Part shown: positions 1-9,476 of the stretch, one piece after another | Layout: each line of letters starts with the position of its first letter | Position numbering within the stretch: the stretch's first letter is position 1 | NCBI RefSeq assembly: GCF_003952265.1 | Contig: NZ_CP034438.1 | Span: forward strand, 2,232,001-2,296,000 | Direction: 5' to 3' | DNA from: Flaviflexus salsibiostraticola | Lineage (GTDB): Bacteria; Actinomycetota; Actinomycetes; Actinomycetales; Actinomycetaceae | Length of the DNA: 64,000 nt | Made by a program: the position numbers and the translations under genes | Notes under the pieces: generated by a model | Told to the model about the DNA's origin: nothing | The model's database searches: none | Seen by the model: only the letters and a program-made list of their open reading frames with translations

Positions 1-1190
1 TCCTCCGGCGGCCAATAGAAGTTGACCGGCCGCAGCTGGAGGAGCCAATCCCAGGGCTGGGACATGTACGTGTGCTCGGAGTCGAGCCCCGTGTGGAAGC
101 CCCACATCTGCCGGTGGTAGGAGATGAACTCGGCGATCGTGTCCCCGAACTGCTCGAAGGGGACCTCCTCGCCGATCGTTCTCCTCATCTCCGCCCAGCC
201 CCGCCGGTAGCCGCGCGGGTCGAGGAACCACGAGAGCCAGGCGAGGAGATAGGTGGGGATGGCGATGGGGACGAGATTGACGAAGGCCGGAGCGCCGCCG
301 GTGAGGACCCCGGAGGTGAACCACCGCCTGACTCCGATGGCCCTCTTCGCGGCGGTGTCCCAGACGAAGACGAGGATCCCGAAGACGGCGAGGGCATAGA
401 TCGCCGACCATTTCACTCCGCAGCCGAGGCCGATGAGAACACCGGCGGCAAGCAGCCAGGGCCGGAACAGGATGATGGGGCCGAGGGCCGCCAGTGGGCG
501 GCCCTCCCGGTCAACGGGCCCGTGCGCCACCCGCCTGGCGAGGCGGCGGCGGGTCCAGTCCCGATCGTGGAGGACCGCCCAGAATCCGGCGAGGACGAAG
601 ACCGCCAGGAGCGAGTCGAGGATCCCCGTGCGGGAGAGGACGATGCCGACGCCGTCGAGGGCCATGAACGCACCGGCCGCGAAGGCGAGGGGGACGGAGC
701 GGAACAGGTGGAGGGCGATGCGGGTGATGAGGATGACGGAGATGATGCCGGCGAGTGCTGTGGCGAATCTCCAACCGAAGCCGTTGTCGGTGCCGAAGAG
801 CGCCTGTCCGAAGCCGATGAGCCACTTGCCGAGGGGAGGATGGACGACGTAGTCACCGATGGTGTCGGCCGCCGCATCCAAACCCTGGACGAACATCTCG
901 TCGGCGTCCGACCCCACCCAGTCGCGCTCGTAGCCGTAGGTGATGAGGGAGTAGCCGCCCTTGACGTAGTAGGTCTCGTCGAACACCATCTGGTGCGGAT
1001 GGGTGAGGCCCGTCAGGCGGGTGACGGCGGCGAGGAGGGCGGCGATCGCCGTGACGATCCAGCCCCACAGGCGGATCTGGGCGGGCAGTGTCGAGACGAG
1101 TCCGAGCCGGCCGCGGAGCTCGATCTCCCACGCCGCCGATTCACGTTCGCTGAGCTCGCGGGTCTTCGGGCCGCTGTCCTGGTCGATCAC
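1..1190 (-). CDS. Protein O-mannosyltransferase (PMT/GT39), N-terminal part
   Basis: The minus strand reads openly from a GTG at 1190 to the window edge, so about 396 N-terminal residues are present and the C-terminus is missing. The protein is a polytopic membrane glycosyltransferase of the dolichyl/polyprenyl-phosphate-mannose:protein mannosyltransferase family, which mannosylates exported proteins at the outer face of the membrane. The acidic pair of the first outer loop, expected for catalysis in this family, is seen as [10 protein letters not shown] (D71, E72) just after the first membrane helix. Several further hydrophobic helices follow, with the loop motif VVHPPLGKW between them. It is divergent from rsmI, the same arrangement as pmt-rsmI in mycobacteria. 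The start is chosen because it is the only reasonable one ahead of the first helix; no strong ribosome binding site is visible. Confidence 0.9.
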   Translation of the reverse strand, partial: MIDQDSGPKTRELSERESAAWEIELRGRLGLVSTLPAQIRLWGWIVTAIAALLAAVTRLTGLTHPHQMVFDETYYVKGGYSLITYGYERDWVGSDADEMFVQGLDAAADTIGDYVVHPPLGKWLIGFGQALFGTDNGFGWRFATALAGIISVILITRIALHLFRSVPLAFAAGAFMALDGVGIVLSRTGILDSLLAVFVLAGFWAVLHDRDWTRRRLARRVAHGPVDREGRPLAALGPIILFRPWLLAAGVLIGLGCGVKWSAIYALAVFGILVFVWDTAAKRAIGVRRWFTSGVLTGGAPAFVNLVPIAIPTYLLAWLSWFLDPRGYRRGWAEMRRTIGEEVPFEQFGDTIAEFISYHRQMWGFHTGLDSEHTYMSQPWDWLLQLRPVNFYWPPE

Positions 1191-1247
1191 ATGACGAGTG
1201 TACGGGCGGGGATGACGGGGCGGTGCACCATGGGAGATAGTGGGAGC

Positions 1248-2087
1248 GTGAGCGACGGAAAGATCTACCTGGCAGCGACCCCCATCGGCGACCCGAACGA
1301 TGCGACGCCGCGGCTGCGCACCCTGCTGGAGACGGCGGATGTCATCGGCGCCGAGGACACGCGTCGGCTCCTCAACCTCGCCGGGCGGATCGGCGTCACC
1401 CCGGCGGGACGGATCCTCGCCTTCCACGACCACAACGAGGCGGAGCGGACCGGTGAGCTGCTCGACGCGGCCCGGGCCGGGCAGACCGTGCTCGTCGTCT
1501 CGGACGCGGGGATGCCGACGGTGTCCGATCCGGGGTACCGCCTCGTCCGCCGCGCCCACGACGAGAACGTGCCCGTCACCGTCGTTCCCGGCGCCTCGGC
1601 GGTCCTCACCGCCCTCGCGATCTCAGGCCTCGCCACCGATCGCTTCAGCTTCGAGGGGTTCGCACCCCGCAAGGATGGCGAGCGCTCACGCGTATTCGCC
1701 GAGCTTGCCCGGGAGAGGCGGACGATGGTGTTCTTCGATTCTCCGCACCGAACGGCCGACACTCTCGCGGCTATGGCCGAGCACTTCGGTGAGGACCGCG
1801 AGGCGGCCGTCTGCCGGGAGCTGACGAAGACCTACGAAGAGGTGAAGAGAGGACCGCTCGGGGAGCTGGCCGGATGGGCGCAGGAGGGCGTGCGCGGCGA
1901 GATCACCCTCGTCGTCAGCGGCGCGGTCGATGCCGAGCCGAGTGCCGATGACTTCGTCGCCGAGGTCAATATGCTCGCCGATTCAGGCATGCGCCTCAAG
2001 GCTGCCGCCGCGTACGTGTCCGAGCGGACAGGGGTGCGCAAGAAGGAGCTGTACGAGGCGGCCCTCAGGGTGAGGGACGAGGAATAA
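1248..2087 (+). CDS. rsmI: 16S rRNA (cytidine1402-2'-O)-methyltransferase RsmI
   Basis: This SAM-dependent methylase (tetrapyrrole-methylase fold) 2'-O-methylates C1402 in the decoding centre of 16S rRNA. The N-terminal signature [18 protein letters not shown], the segment [11 protein letters not shown], the glycine-rich [14 protein letters not shown] and [16 protein letters not shown] are all present in order. From GTG 1248 the product is 279 residues, normal for the family. A GGGAGA sequence at 1232-1237 lies 10 bases upstream. An in-frame ATG at 1230 would add six residues and is a possible alternative. Long open frames running further upstream on this strand are only the shadow of the divergent mannosyltransferase gene. 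A hairpin cluster at 2231-2293 lies downstream. Confidence 0.93.
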   Translation: MSDGKIYLAATPIGDPNDATPRLRTLLETADVIGAEDTRRLLNLAGRIGVTPAGRILAFHDHNEAERTGELLDAARAGQTVLVVSDAGMPTVSDPGYRLVRRAHDENVPVTVVPGASAVLTALAISGLATDRFSFEGFAPRKDGERSRVFAELARERRTMVFFDSPHRTADTLAAMAEHFGEDREAAVCRELTKTYEEVKRGPLGELAGWAQEGVRGEITLVVSGAVDAEPSADDFVAEVNMLADSGMRLKAAAAYVSERTGVRKKELYEAALRVRDEE

Positions 2088-2230
2088 CGGCCCTTCAGTC
2101 CCATCAGTGCTGGCAGGAGCCGTCTTCTGTGGTCAAGTCGATAGGGATATTCCGTGGAAACAGCCAAATTTATGAAGCGGCGCCAAAGTCCATCAAGTTA
2201 GACTGAGCGGGCTCGATACGTCGAGCATGT

Positions 2231-2293
2231 TCCCTGCACGGTGTGGCCCAGCGGCAGGGAACCGGTGGGGAGCATGCCTGGCATGCTCCCCAC
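2231..2293. terminator. Pair of hairpins between rsmI and a convergent membrane-protein gene
   Basis: Two inverted repeats lie between the convergent genes. The first pairs TCCCTGC at 2231-2237 with GCAGGGA at 2254-2260. The second is a 29-base perfect palindrome at 2265-2293 with arms GTGGGGAGCATGCC and GGCATGCTCCCCAC around one central T. Neither is followed by a good T-run, so they are inferred as bidirectional transcription barriers rather than proven terminators. Confidence 0.55.
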
Positions 2294-2312
2294 TGCTCGC
2301 GTTGAGGTGGAC

Positions 2313-2807
2313 CTATGCGTGGCCGCTCGGGGTGGCGGAGCGTGAGGGACGCAGGGAGCGGACCAGATCGACTGCGCTCACGTCATGCGGCTTCGTCGAC
2401 AGGTAGGCGAGCCCTGCGGCCATGATCGGGTTCGGTAGGGTCCACACGCCCAGGGGAGTTATGAGGAGAAGGAAGGCCGCTCCGCCGAGGAGCCCCAGGG
2501 CCGCGCGGCGCCCCGTCGACAGCATGAGGAGACCGAGCAGGATCTCGACGATGCCGGCAAGGATCCCCACCAGCTGCGGCGCGCGGGCGACGATGTCGGT
2601 GAAGATCCATTCGTAGAAACGCAGCAGGGGAGCATCCTCCCCGAGGCCGACGAAGAGATCGGGGCTGACGAGCGCCAGCGCCCGATTGACCGCCACCGCC
2701 ATGATGATGAAGAAGATCCCGGCGAACATACGGGCCGCGGTCGGCTTCCACAGGGCGAGGGCGAGAAAGAGTAGACAGAAGACAAGCCAGGGAATCATCT
2801 GCTCCAT
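2313..2807 (-). CDS. Conserved integral membrane protein, function unknown (DoxX-like layout)
   Basis: The 164-residue product begins at an ATG at 2807 preceded by AAGGAG with about 7 bases spacing. A longer open frame extends upstream but the ribosome binding site supports this start. It has about four hydrophobic helices, a cytoplasmic tail rich in Arg and Ser, and no cysteine or clear catalytic motif. The arrangement resembles small DoxX-like membrane proteins, but I do not recognise a specific family member. It is a single-gene unit, convergent with rsmI and upstream of pncA on the same strand. Function cannot be assigned. Confidence 0.7.
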   Translation of the reverse strand: MEQMIPWLVFCLLFLALALWKPTAARMFAGIFFIIMAVAVNRALALVSPDLFVGLGEDAPLLRFYEWIFTDIVARAPQLVGILAGIVEILLGLLMLSTGRRAALGLLGGAAFLLLITPLGVWTLPNPIMAAGLAYLSTKPHDVSAVDLVRSLRPSRSATPSGHA

Positions 2808-3008
2808 CGTGACTCCTTCACTATGTGGAGCATGGTGTCGGAGCGACGGCGTCGTCCGTTCGCGAGGCGCGCTGACACGCACCCGATCACCTCAGGCTAT
2901 TCCTGTACGCAGACCTCTGACCAGGGCCGATAGGCCCGGCTGGACATGGTTCACTGGTCGGCAGAGTCATCGCCGACGAGACCCCGCCGGCGATGGAGGG
3001 GAGCTCTG

Positions 3009-3647
3009 TCAGAGCCAGGCGTTCTTCGACTCGAGCTGGATGATGCCGGCGCCGTCCATGATCGTGCGCGCCTTCTCACCGAGCTCCTCGCTCACGGGGG
3101 CAGTGAGGTCGGAGAAGACCCTGACCTCCTCGACAAACGAGCGGGCATCGAGCGCCGTGTCCTTGACACAGTGCGACTCGGCGAGGCCGACGACGTCGAC
3201 GGAGGTGATCTCGTAGTCCTTGAGGATGTCCTGGAGCATGCGGCCGTCCTCGGTCGTGCCCTCGAAACCCGAGTACGCCGCTGCGTACTGGCCCTTCTTC
3301 ACCGACTCGTCGGGCAGGGCGGAGACTGCGGGATGCAGCTCGGCCTCCTCGGTGCCGGCGACGCCGTGCGGCGGCCACGTGTCGACATAATCAGGCTCAT
3401 CCGAGAAATGGTCGCCGGGCTCGATGTGCCAGTCCTGGGTGGAGATGACGACCCCGTAGTTCCCGCGGCTGGTCTCGACGAACTCGGCGATCCTCCGCGC
3501 GACGGCGTTGCCGCCCTCGACGGCGAGCGCGCCGCCCTCGCAGAAGGTGGGCTGAACGTCGACCATGATGAGGGCCCGGTGCGGCTTGACGAGTAGCTCG
3601 GCCAGCGTCTCTTCGGGCTCATTGCCTTCCATGAATGTGTCGCTCAT
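3009..3647 (-). CDS. pncA: Nicotinamidase (isochorismatase family)
   Basis: This enzyme hydrolyses nicotinamide to nicotinate for NAD salvage; in mycobacteria the same family activates pyrazinamide. All signature residues are visible: the catalytic triad D30 (MVDVQPTF), K118 (VKKGQYAAAYSGFEG) and C160 (ESHCVKDTA), and the metal ligands D72, H74 and H80 in TQDWHIEPGDHF plus H94 in WPPHG. Length (212 residues) is slightly above the usual 186-200 because of an N-terminal extension of about 20 residues. An internal Met at position 6 is a possible alternative start. An AGGA sequence about 9 bases upstream of ATG 3647 supports the longer form. It is divergent from metG. Confidence 0.93.
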   Translation of the reverse strand: MSDTFMEGNEPEETLAELLVKPHRALIMVDVQPTFCEGGALAVEGGNAVARRIAEFVETSRGNYGVVISTQDWHIEPGDHFSDEPDYVDTWPPHGVAGTEEAELHPAVSALPDESVKKGQYAAAYSGFEGTTEDGRMLQDILKDYEITSVDVVGLAESHCVKDTALDARSFVEEVRVFSDLTAPVSEELGEKARTIMDGAGIIQLESKNAWL

Positions 3648-3708
3648 GCCGCAATCCTAACGGAGCGTGATGTTCGCGGCGAGATTCCTCCCTGAGCGCA
3701 CGAAGCAT

Positions 3709-3714
3709 TAACCT
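3709..3714 (+). promoter_or_regulatory. Putative -10 element of a leaderless metG transcript
   Basis: TAACCT lies 7 bases before the metG ATG at 3722, and no Shine-Dalgarno sequence is present between them. This spacing places the transcription start at or next to the start codon. A matching -35 box is not obvious. Confidence 0.4.
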
Positions 3715-3721
3715 TAGTGTT

Positions 3722-5512
3722 ATGTCTCGAGTGCTCTCCGCTGTCGCCTGGCCCTACGCCAACGGCCCCCGCCATATCGGCCACGTCGCCGGGTTCGGGG
3801 TGCCGTCCGATGTCTTCTCCCGCTACATGCGCATGGTGGGGCACGACGTCCTCATGGTGTCGGGGACCGATGAGCATGGCACCCCCATCCTCGTCGCCGC
3901 CGAGCAGGAGGGGATCGAGCCGAAGGCGCTCGCGGATCGAAACAACCGGATCATCGTCGAGGACCTCGTCGCCCTCGGCCTGTCGTACGACCTCTTCACC
4001 CGGACGACGACCCGGAACCACTACGCCGTCGTCCAGTCGATGTTCGAGACCGTGCGGGACAACGGCTACATGCTCGTCGAGACGACGTCGGGTGCCGTCT
4101 CCCCAAGCACGGGCCGCACGCTGCCCGACCGCTACATTGAGGGCACGTGCCCGCATTGCGGCTATGACGGGGCCCGCGGCGACCAGTGCGACAACTGCGG
4201 CGTCCAGCTCGACCCGGTCGAGCTCATCGACCCCCGGTCGAAGGTCAATGGCGAGACCCCCGAGTTCGTCGAGACGGACCACTACTTCCTCGACCTGCCC
4301 GCGCTGGCCGGCGAGCTGTCGCGCTGGCTCGACCAGCGTGAGGGATCAGGCCTGTGGCGTCCCAACGTCATCAAGTTCTCCCAGCACATCCTCGACGAGA
4401 TCCGCCCGCGGGCGATGACCCGCGACATCGACTGGGGCATCCCCGTCCCCGGCTGGGAGGACAAGCCGAACAAGCGGCTCTACGTGTGGTTCGACGCGGT
4501 GGTCGGCTACCTGTCCGCCTCGATCGAGTGGGCCCGCCGCATCGGCGAGCCGGAGCGCTGGCGCGACTGGTGGAACGACCCGGAGGCCCTCTCCTACTAC
4601 TTCATGGGCAAGGACAACATCGTCTTCCACAGCCAGATCTGGCCGGCGGAGATGCTCGGCTACAACGGCCGGGGAGATAAGGGTGGGGAGCCCGGCACGT
4701 TCGGCGAGCTCAACCTGCCGACCCAGGTCGTCGCCTCCGAGTTTCTCACGATGGAGGGGAAGAAGTTCTCCTCCTCGAAGAAGATCGTCATCTACGTCCG
4801 GGACGTGCTCGCCCGGTACCAGCCCGATGCGCTGCGCTACTTCATCTCGATCGCCGGCCCCGAGACATCCGACTCGGACTTCACGTGGGCCGAGTTCGTG
4901 CGCCGCAACAACTCCGAGTTGGTCGCCGGCTGGGGCAACCTCGTCAACCGGACTGCGGCGATGATCGCAAAGAACTTCGGCGAGATCCCCGAGGCGGGAC
5001 CGCTCGAGGATATTGACCGCGAGCTCCTCGACGAGGTCGAGGCCGGCTTCGAGCGGGTCGGTTCCCTCATCGAAAACCACCACCAGCGCTCGGCGCTCGC
5101 CGAGGTCATGCGGATCATCGGCGTCGCCAACTCGTATGTGTCCCGGACCGAGCCGTTCAAGCTCAAGGCACCGGAGGAGCGGGAGCGGCTCGCGACGATC
5201 CTCAACACGCTCATTCAGGCCGTCTCCGATCTCAACACGATGATGTCGGTCTTCCTTCCGCACTCCTCGAACGCGATCGATCTCATCCTCGGCGGGGCGG
5301 GCGATCTCGCGCCCATGCCCCGCATTGACGAGGCCGAGGATCTGGACGGGGGAGATCCGTACCCGATCATCACCGGCGACTACACGGACCTGCGCCCGTG
5401 GTCGCGAATTACTGTCATCGCCGGCACCCCGATCGAGAAGCCGAGCCCCGTCTTCGTCAAGCTCGACCCCGAGGTCGTCGACGAGGAGCTCGCCCGCCTC
5501 GCAGACGCGTGA
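3722..5512 (+). CDS. metG: Methionyl-tRNA synthetase
   Basis: This class I aminoacyl-tRNA synthetase charges tRNA-Met in the cytoplasm. The HIGH motif ([10 protein letters not shown], residues 17-26) and the KMSKS equivalent KFSSSKK near residues 347-353 frame the Rossmann catalytic domain. A zinc knuckle CPHC-(10)-CDNC lies in the connective peptide. The C-terminal anticodon-binding helical domain is complete, and no tRNA-binding EMAP-like tail is present; 596 residues is normal for this type. The gene appears to be transcribed without a leader. Its stop codon overlaps the GTG start of tatD (GTGA), indicating translational coupling. Confidence 0.97.
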   Translation: MSRVLSAVAWPYANGPRHIGHVAGFGVPSDVFSRYMRMVGHDVLMVSGTDEHGTPILVAAEQEGIEPKALADRNNRIIVEDLVALGLSYDLFTRTTTRNHYAVVQSMFETVRDNGYMLVETTSGAVSPSTGRTLPDRYIEGTCPHCGYDGARGDQCDNCGVQLDPVELIDPRSKVNGETPEFVETDHYFLDLPALAGELSRWLDQREGSGLWRPNVIKFSQHILDEIRPRAMTRDIDWGIPVPGWEDKPNKRLYVWFDAVVGYLSASIEWARRIGEPERWRDWWNDPEALSYYFMGKDNIVFHSQIWPAEMLGYNGRGDKGGEPGTFGELNLPTQVVASEFLTMEGKKFSSSKKIVIYVRDVLARYQPDALRYFISIAGPETSDSDFTWAEFVRRNNSELVAGWGNLVNRTAAMIAKNFGEIPEAGPLEDIDRELLDEVEAGFERVGSLIENHHQRSALAEVMRIIGVANSYVSRTEPFKLKAPEERERLATILNTLIQAVSDLNTMMSVFLPHSSNAIDLILGGAGDLAPMPRIDEAEDLDGGDPYPIITGDYTDLRPWSRITVIAGTPIEKPSPVFVKLDPEVVDEELARLADA

Positions 5513-6444
5513 GTAAGAAGAAGGGACGCTCCGCGCTCCCTCCGATCCCGGAGCCGCTCCCCATCCCGGTCATCGACAACCACACGCACGTGGGCACCGA
5601 CCGGCCGGGGCAGGTGCAGAACCTCGACGACGATGGCAACCCCGGCCATCCTCTCCTCATCGAGGGGCAGCTGCGGGCGATGAGGCAGGCGGGGGTCAGC
5701 CGCGCCATCACCGTCGGCTGCGAGGTCCCGGACCTGCGCGACGTCATCGACCTCGCCCGCGCCCACCCGGAATTCTCGGCCGCGATCGCCATCCACCCGA
5801 ACGAGGCACCCATGCACGCCGGGGTTGTCGAGATCGCGCCCGATGGTCTTGAACCCCAGGTCGAGGACCACCATCGGCAGTACGATCTGGACGAGGCGAT
5901 CGACATGGTGGCCGACCTTGCCCGCGAGCCCGAGATCGTTGCCATCGGCGAGACGGGACTCGACTACTTCCGGACGGGCGATGCGGGCAGGAGCGCCCAG
6001 CAGGAGTCCTTCCGCGCCCACATCCGGCTGGCGAAGGAGCTCGGCCTGCCCCTGCAGATCCACGATCGCGAGGCGCACGAGGACACCGTGCGGATCCTCC
6101 TCGAGGACGGGGCGCCCGAACGGACTGTCTTCCACTGCTTCTCAGGCGACCGGCATCTGGCCGAGATCCTCGCGGAGAACGGCTGGTACGCCTCCTTCGC
6201 CGGGACCGTCACCTTTCCCCGGAATGGGGGCCTGCGGGAGGCGCTGAGAGCCCTCCCCGCCGAGCTCATCCTCGTCGAGACCGATGCCCCCTACCTGACC
6301 GCGCACCCGCATCGGGGCCGCCCCAACGCTCCCTACCTCGTCACTCTCACAGTGCGGGCCATGGCAGAGATCCGCGGTGTGCCGCTCGACACAGTGTGCG
6401 AGGAGCTGGTCGAAGCGACTGAAATGGCGTATTTCCGCCGTTGA
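5509..6444 (+). CDS. tatD: TatD-family metal-dependent DNase
   Basis: This TIM-barrel metallohydrolase family acts as a 3'-5' exonuclease on DNA in characterised members. The metal-binding motif VIDNHTHVG is near the N-terminus, GETGLDYF follows in the middle, then [19 protein letters not shown] and [15 protein letters not shown] in the expected order. The GTG at 5509 overlaps the metG stop, giving 311 residues. The N-terminal KKKGR segment precedes the barrel. In actinobacteria metG-tatD-rpfB-rsmA-ispE is a conserved run, which fits here. Confidence 0.92.
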   Translation: MSKKKGRSALPPIPEPLPIPVIDNHTHVGTDRPGQVQNLDDDGNPGHPLLIEGQLRAMRQAGVSRAITVGCEVPDLRDVIDLARAHPEFSAAIAIHPNEAPMHAGVVEIAPDGLEPQVEDHHRQYDLDEAIDMVADLAREPEIVAIGETGLDYFRTGDAGRSAQQESFRAHIRLAKELGLPLQIHDREAHEDTVRILLEDGAPERTVFHCFSGDRHLAEILAENGWYASFAGTVTFPRNGGLREALRALPAELILVETDAPYLTAHPHRGRPNAPYLVTLTVRAMAEIRGVPLDTVCEELVEATEMAYFRR

Positions 6445-6530
6445 CCTGGGTTTTCGGCCAGTCGGTCCGTCGTGGCCGTGCGGTGCTCCTGTGTGCAGGC
6501 GCGGATTGGGGCTGGCGCACTAGATCACGT

Positions 6531-6565
6531 TTTGATTACAATCGAGCAACATTTGATTACACTCG
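6531..6565 (+). promoter_or_regulatory. Tandem direct repeats upstream of the G5/transglycosylase gene
   Basis: TTTGATTACA(A/C)TCG occurs at 6531-6544 and 6552-6565, offset by exactly 21 bases, two helical turns. Each copy contains a -10-like hexamer (TACAAT at 6537-6542, TACACT at 6558-6563). The pair could be a tandem operator or two alternative promoters for the gene at 6605. This is read directly from sequence; the regulator is unknown. Confidence 0.45.
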
Positions 6566-6604
6566 GTCAAGTATTCGACACAGACAGACTGACGAGGTTA
6601 CTTC

Positions 6605-7681
6605 ATGGGACGTCACTCCCGCAGACCAGACCAGGCTCCCGCCATTGTCCAGGCCCCGGAGGGCAGCGCCTTCCGGGCGAAGGCCGCATGGTCGACCGAA
6701 TCCCCAGCTATCCCGATGAGCTCCCGTCGCTACGGCGCGGTCGCAGCTCTCGCCGCCGCCACCGCGCTCTCCGCCGTCGCCGTCTCGACGGAATCGACTG
6801 CCCCTGCCTATGCCGTCGCCGGCGCCTTCGGCGCACCTCTCCAGATCGTTACGGATCTCCCGGACCTCAGCCGTGCCTTCACGGTCGAGGTCGACGGTGA
6901 GACCCAGGAGGTCACGACCACGGCCGAGACCTGGGGCCGTGCCCTGTCCGAGGCCGGCATTCGCGTTGGCCACGATGATCGCGTCAACGTCGATCTCGCG
7001 AGCGCCGTCGAGGATGGTGCTGCTGTCACGATCGAGCGCGTGTCCTACGAGACTGTCGTCGACGAGCAGGTCGATGAGTTCGAGACCATCCGCCGTGAGG
7101 ACCCGACCCTCGAGAAGGGCACCGAGACGGTGACGACAGAGGGGCGCAGCGGCGTCACCCGCGTCACCCATCGCGTCACCCTCGTCAACGGCGAGGAGGA
7201 GTCCCGCGAGCAGACCATCGTCGTCCGCAAGGCCGACAGGGTCGATGAGGTCATCTCCGTCGGCACGAAGGAGCCCGAGGCCGCTCCGGAGCCCGCACCC
7301 GCCCCCGCAACCGAGGCTCCGGCCCCTGCCGCAGCCGCGGCACCCGCGCCCGCCCCGGCACAGCCGGTCGTCGTCAGCGCAGGCGGCGCCAAGGGCATCG
7401 CCCAGCAGATGGTCGCCGGCAAGGGCTGGTCGAACTCGGAGTTCCAGTGCCTCGAGACGCTCTGGGAGCGCGAGTCGAACTGGAACCACCTCGCCCAGAA
7501 CCCGTCCTCGGGCGCCTACGGCATCCCGCAGGCCCTCCCGGGCGGCAAGATGGCATCGCACGGCGCCGACTGGCGCACGAACCCCGCCACCCAGATCGCG
7601 TGGGGCCTCGACTACATCCAGGGCCGCTACGGCACGCCCTGCGGTGCACTCAACCACTCGTACGCGCGTGGCTGGTACTGA
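6605..7681 (+). CDS. Exported G5-domain protein with lytic-transglycosylase-like C-terminal domain (rpfB position)
   Basis: The 358-residue protein has a basic N-terminus, a hydrophobic segment around residues 44-65 that fits a signal or anchor, one DUF348-like repeat (FTVEVDGETQEVTTTAETWG), and a G5 domain ending near the KADRVDEVISVGTKEPE segment. A long Ala/Pro linker follows, then a C-terminal domain containing LETLWERESNWNHLAQN and GAYGIPQALPGGKMASHG. That end resembles transglycosylase/aggregation-promoting-factor domains that cleave peptidoglycan, with the Glu in ERESNW as likely catalytic acid, rather than the canonical Rpf fold. The gene sits exactly where rpfB lies in mycobacteria. 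A GAGG sequence precedes the ATG, and tandem repeats lie upstream. Its end overlaps the rsmA start. Confidence 0.85.
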   Translation: MGRHSRRPDQAPAIVQAPEGSAFRAKAAWSTESPAIPMSSRRYGAVAALAAATALSAVAVSTESTAPAYAVAGAFGAPLQIVTDLPDLSRAFTVEVDGETQEVTTTAETWGRALSEAGIRVGHDDRVNVDLASAVEDGAAVTIERVSYETVVDEQVDEFETIRREDPTLEKGTETVTTEGRSGVTRVTHRVTLVNGEEESREQTIVVRKADRVDEVISVGTKEPEAAPEPAPAPATEAPAPAAAAAPAPAPAQPVVVSAGGAKGIAQQMVAGKGWSNSEFQCLETLWERESNWNHLAQNPSSGAYGIPQALPGGKMASHGADWRTNPATQIAWGLDYIQGRYGTPCGALNHSYARGWY

Positions 7682-8531
7682 CCTTCTCACCCCGAGCGAC
7701 ATCCGGGAGCTGAGCAGCGGGCTCGGCATACGCCCCACAAAGACGCTCGGACAGAACTTTGTCGGCGATGGGGGCACGGTCCGCAGGATCGTGTCCCACG
7801 CCGGTGTCTCCGAGGGCGATCACGTCCTCGAGATCGGGCCCGGACTCGGCTCGCTCACGCTCGCCCTTCTCGAGGCGGGCGCGTACGTGTCTGCGGTCGA
7901 GATCGATCCGGTGCTCGCGGCGGCCCTTCCGGAGACGGTCAACGCACGCCATGACCGCCCCGAGCGGTTCGCTGTCGCCCAGTTCGACGCGCTCAAGCTG
8001 GCCCACCACGAGCTCGCGGTCCCGCCCGCCCTCGGCTATTTCATGCCGACGTTCCTCGTGGCGAACCTGCCGTACAACGTTGCCGTGCCCGCGCTCCTCA
8101 CGGCACTCGAGCTCCTGCCCTCCCTCAAGGTCATCGACGTCATGGTCCAGCTCGAGGTGGCGGAGCGGCTCGCCGCGCCGCCGGGATCACGTGTCTATGG
8201 CGTCCCCTCGGTGAAGACGGCGTGGTACGCGGAGGCGACCCGTGGCCCCCTCATCTCCCGCAGCGTGTTCTGGCCGGTCCCCAACGTCGACTCAGCACTG
8301 GTCCGCTTCGAGAGGCGACCGGCCCCGGATGCGGAGAGGTCAGAGGTCTTCGCGATCATCGATGCCGCCTTCTCGCAGCGCCGCAAGACCCTCCGGCAGG
8401 CGCTGGCAGGGTGGGCGGGCAGTCCGGCCCGTGCCGAGGAGATTCTGCGCGCCGCCGACATCGACCCGAGCCGACGCGGTGAGACGCTGACGATCGAGGA
8501 CTTCGTCGCCATCGCGCACGCGCGGGTCTGA
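7668..8531 (+). CDS. rsmA: 16S rRNA (A1518/A1519-N6) dimethyltransferase RsmA/KsgA
   Basis: This enzyme dimethylates two adjacent adenines in helix 45 of 16S rRNA. The signature TKTLGQNFVGD precedes the SAM site VLEIGPGLGSLT, the acidic AVEIDPVLA and the catalytic VANLPYNVA. VFWPVPNVDSALV and the C-terminal helical region AFSQRRKTLRQAL complete the family pattern. The GTG at 7668 gives 287 residues and overlaps the preceding gene by 14 bases; no closer in-frame start conserves the N-terminal helix. The open frame extends further upstream only as a shadow of the preceding gene. Confidence 0.94.
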   Translation: MAGTDLLTPSDIRELSSGLGIRPTKTLGQNFVGDGGTVRRIVSHAGVSEGDHVLEIGPGLGSLTLALLEAGAYVSAVEIDPVLAAALPETVNARHDRPERFAVAQFDALKLAHHELAVPPALGYFMPTFLVANLPYNVAVPALLTALELLPSLKVIDVMVQLEVAERLAAPPGSRVYGVPSVKTAWYAEATRGPLISRSVFWPVPNVDSALVRFERRPAPDAERSEVFAIIDAAFSQRRKTLRQALAGWAGSPARAEEILRAADIDPSRRGETLTIEDFVAIAHARV

Positions 8532-8583
8532 GTCGAAGACCTCAGCCAGCCGCGATCGTGCGGATGTGGGGCCTGAAACGGCG

Positions 8584-8589
8584 TATCCT
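8584..8589 (+). promoter_or_regulatory. Putative -10 element of a leaderless ispE transcript
   Basis: TATCCT lies 6 bases before the GTG start of ispE at 8596. No ribosome binding site is visible, so the transcript probably begins at the start codon. Confidence 0.4.
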
Positions 8590-8595
8590 TGCGTC

Positions 8596-9476
8596 GTGCA
8601 TATCGTCTACGCTCAGGCCCCCGCGAAGATCAATCTGGCTCTCCGAGTGGGCGGTGCGCGCCCCGACGGATTCCACCCCCTGCAGACGGTGTTCTGCGCG
8701 CTGGACCTGTGGGATGAGATCGTCGTCGAGGCGGCCGAGGACCTGTCTCTGACGATCACCGGAATCGAGCTTGAGATCGATGACGACAACCTGGCGCTCA
8801 GGGCGGCACGCGCCCTCCAGCGGCACACGGGCACCGGCCGCGGCGCCCGCATCGCCATCCATAAGGGCATCCCCGTCGCGGGCGGCCTGGCCGGGGGAGT
8901 GCAGATGCGGCGGGCACCCTCGTTGCCCTCAATGCTCTGTGGGACCTCAATCTGCCGCCGTCGGAGCTGCATGCCCTCGCCGCCGACCTCGGATCCGATG
9001 TTCCGTTCCTCCTCAGGGGAGGGCTCGCGCTCGGCACCTCCCGGGGGGAGGACCTCGAGCCGATCACGCCGGGGGCCTTCCAGTCGTGGGTGCTCGTGCT
9101 CGATGACGAGGGTCTGTCGACCCCGGCGGTGTTCCGCCGTTACGACGAGCTCCACCCCGAGCCGCACGATCCGGCCCCGGTCGAGGAGCTCATCAACGCG
9201 CTCGGCTCACAGGTCCTCGGTGACCTGTCCGGGCTCTTCGTCAACGACCTCGCCGAGCCCGCCTTCACGCTCCGGACCGACCTCGCGGAGCGCTTCAATC
9301 GGCTGGATGGGGCGGGCATTGCCACGGTCCTTTCAGGTTCCGGGCCTACGATCGGTGTGCTGTGCGAGAGCGTGGAGGCGGCCGATGCTCTCGCGGGGCA
9401 GCTGTCGAAGGAAGGCCTGCGCGCGGTGAGGGCCGACGGCCCGGTCGCCGGCGCACATATCGTGAGGAGCAGCTGA
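8596..9476 (+). CDS. ispE: 4-diphosphocytidyl-2-C-methyl-D-erythritol kinase, frameshifted as read
   Basis: This GHMP kinase phosphorylates CDP-methylerythritol in the MEP isoprenoid pathway. The N-terminal AQAPAKINLALRVG and the start of the ATP loop (IPVAGGLAGG) read from GTG 8596, but the frame is lost at a run of five G at 8893-8897. Adding one G restores GGLAGGSADAAGTLVALNAL and the rest of the protein, including GSDVPFLLRGG and VLSGSGPTIGVL, through the stop at 9474-9476. The restored length is 293 residues. The gene is normally essential and its two halves show no other damage. A sequencing or assembly error in the G-run is therefore the simplest explanation; a true frameshift mutation is possible. 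The stop overlaps the next start. Confidence 0.88.

Noticed and set aside
72..1229. Long plus-strand open frame joined to rsmI.
   Set aside because: Its upstream part is Arg/Glu/Asp-rich shadow coding of the mannosyltransferase on the minus strand; family homology begins only at about 1248.
6445..6604. Possible ydaO (c-di-AMP) riboswitch upstream of the G5/lytic gene, as found before some rpf genes.
   Set aside because: The characteristic conserved ydaO segments are not present in the 160-base gap; only the tandem 14-base repeats stand out.
8893..8897. Programmed frameshifting in ispE.
   Set aside because: There is no slippery heptamer or following structure typical of programmed sites, and ispE is not known to use one; a sequence error or mutation is simpler.
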